In this document: in pieces, positions 62,901 to 64,000 of the stretch
How the letters are laid out: every line of letters begins with the position of its first letter
Position numbering within the stretch: position 1 is the first letter of the stretch
Assembly (NCBI GenBank): GCA_018881555.1
Contig: JACAXG010000069.1
Location: 3,209,403-3,273,402, forward strand
Reading direction: 5' to 3'
Origin: Amblyornis subalaris
Taxonomy: Eukaryota > Chordata > Aves > Passeriformes > Ptilonorhynchidae
DNA: 64,000 nucleotides
Notes under the pieces: generated by a model
Seen by the model: only the letters and a program-made list of their open reading frames with translations
Told to the model about the DNA's origin: nothing
The model's database searches: none
Program-made: the position numbers and the translations under genes

Positions 62901-64000
62901 ACTACAATTTATTGCCATCATCATTGTGCCAAGGATCCCTAAAAGAGCTTGTCTGTCTCCTTAGTGTCAGGTGACAGCATGCTGAAGAAAAATAAACATT
63001 TCTGATTTGGTAGGATTATGAATATAGAGTTATTATAAAATAAGGATAAAGAAGGGAAAAAAAAAAAATTAATCCAAATTAGAACTTTTACTTCTACCCA
63101 GTGCTTACTCATGTTTCCAACAACACAAGAGGCATTACAGTCTCTTTAAGCTCTCAACAGCACTGCAGATATCCAGGCATTGTAAGATACACTTGAAGAA
63201 CTGGCAATGAAAACTGCGTCTTGGAAGTCACAAACTGCTGCTAAAACTCCCCAGAGAGACCAGAGGAGGGACTATCTTTCTGCTCTATTCCTTCTCTGTG
63301 CTGACCATCTCACTGGCTGAATATGTTGCAGTGGCTTTTAGTGAGTAATGCAGGGCCGCAGGGAAAGATGCGAGCAAGCTAAAATGCCCCAGTGAGAATC
63401 TGGGATAGCAGTCTTTCCAATAAGTGAGTTAAATTGCCTCACTGAAACTTGGATATCACTGTGCAGTGCTCAGTTCTGCATACAAATTATTTCTGCAAAA
63501 TTATGCAGTTCTCCCTGAGATTAGACCCAGCATACATTGCTTCCGCAATTTAGGAATGACCATCACAAGGGGTCAGGCAGTGACAGCTCAGTGGTTACAT
63601 GTGTCAAGTATTTAGTCTCTACATCATTGCATCAGCAGGAGATTGTGAGCTATGGTTTTTTTGGAGTTAAGGATATGGTTTTATTTGAGTTGGGAAGAGG
63701 GAAGTAGAAGGCTCTGGTCTGCACACAACTCTGGGAAGCAGCATGAGAAGTGTGGAAAAGCAGACGCTGCTGCATAGCAAGTTAGTTCTAACCCTCCCAA
63801 GAATAGCAGTGACCTCAGTGTACCCTTTCCTCTTTCTTGATACCTTTGGGATTTTAAAAAATGGAACTAAAAGTTGATTCTCACATGAAAACATGAGAAA
63901 AGTTGTAGCTGTCCAATGTTCACAGCAGGGAAGGCTTTCCTAAGCTCTTCACTTCCCTCCACTCATAGCAAGCACGCTCTGCCATAAGTTCTCATCATGA
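59986..64000. other. Intronic sequence, nothing recognised
   Basis: This is intron to the window edge. The stretch around 60550-61200 is somewhat more GC-balanced but shows no coding motif (the longest frame is 122 codons at 60384-60752). The next RAB3C exon is not here. Confidence 0.55.

Larger units (their letters stand above)
53078..64000 (+). other. RAB3C: RAB3C intron 3, 5' part
   Basis: The intron starts with gtaagt and continues past the window edge. I looked for the next RAB3 exon (NAQV, NKCDM) and did not see it. The intron contains a CpG-dense block (about 57960-58160), a CA/TA simple repeat (58231-58286) and one CR1 copy (59331-59985). Confidence 0.85.

Noticed and set aside
53078..64000. 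Possible next RAB3C exon
   Set aside because: I looked for STQIKTYSW, NAQV and NKCDMED coding text after the exon 3 donor and found none, so it is probably beyond the window.
1..64000. tRNA, rRNA, CRISPR arrays, operons or a defence-type gene cluster
   Set aside because: Nothing of this kind is visible. The sequence is an animal gene intron and I saw no full-length provirus or DNA transposon.

Overview
This window is vertebrate nuclear DNA, most likely avian. It is AT-rich, intron-dominated and shows no bacterial-style gene packing. The only recognisable interspersed repeats are CR1 LINE fragments with the usual avian 3' end (a TCATAGAATCATAGAAT-type tail when read on the opposite strand). 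I saw no Alu, B1 or tRNA-derived SINE. The host gene is RAB3C, which by established mammal-bird synteny (human 5q11 to avian Z) would put the window on the Z chromosome. That placement is inference.

Only two exons are present, both on the + strand. The first (930-1157, 76 codons) carries the start of the GTPase domain: P-loop, switch I and the RAB3C-type effector region. The second (52959-53077, 119 nt) carries the WDTAGQ/switch II region. They are joined in phase 0 across a 51,801-bp intron that separates Trp from Asp inside the G3 motif. Bases 1-929 are the end of the preceding intron, and 53078-64000 are the start of the next one. I could not find the exon with the NKCD motif or the prenylated C-terminus, so the gene is incomplete at both ends.

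The introns hold about eleven CR1 pieces, most of them antisense to RAB3C and all 5'-truncated. One sense copy (about 22975-23395) is interrupted by an antisense copy. Other features are (TA)n, (TG)n, (GGAA)n, (AATCT)7 and (CCCTTT)n simple repeats, the last with an 11-N gap. There are also several strongly strand-asymmetric G/T or C/A tracts, a perfect 13-bp hairpin, an oligo(A)-tailed antisense segment just upstream of the second exon, and one isolated CpG-dense block at about 57960-58160.

No new multi-gene system is visible. Nearly all predicted reading frames are CR1 remnants, simple-repeat translations or chance intronic ORFs. The observations most worth following up are the CpG-dense block, the oligo(A)-tailed segment, the nested CR1, the unexplained 206-codon open frame at 7029-7649 and a CpG-enriched unique segment at 9545-9860.
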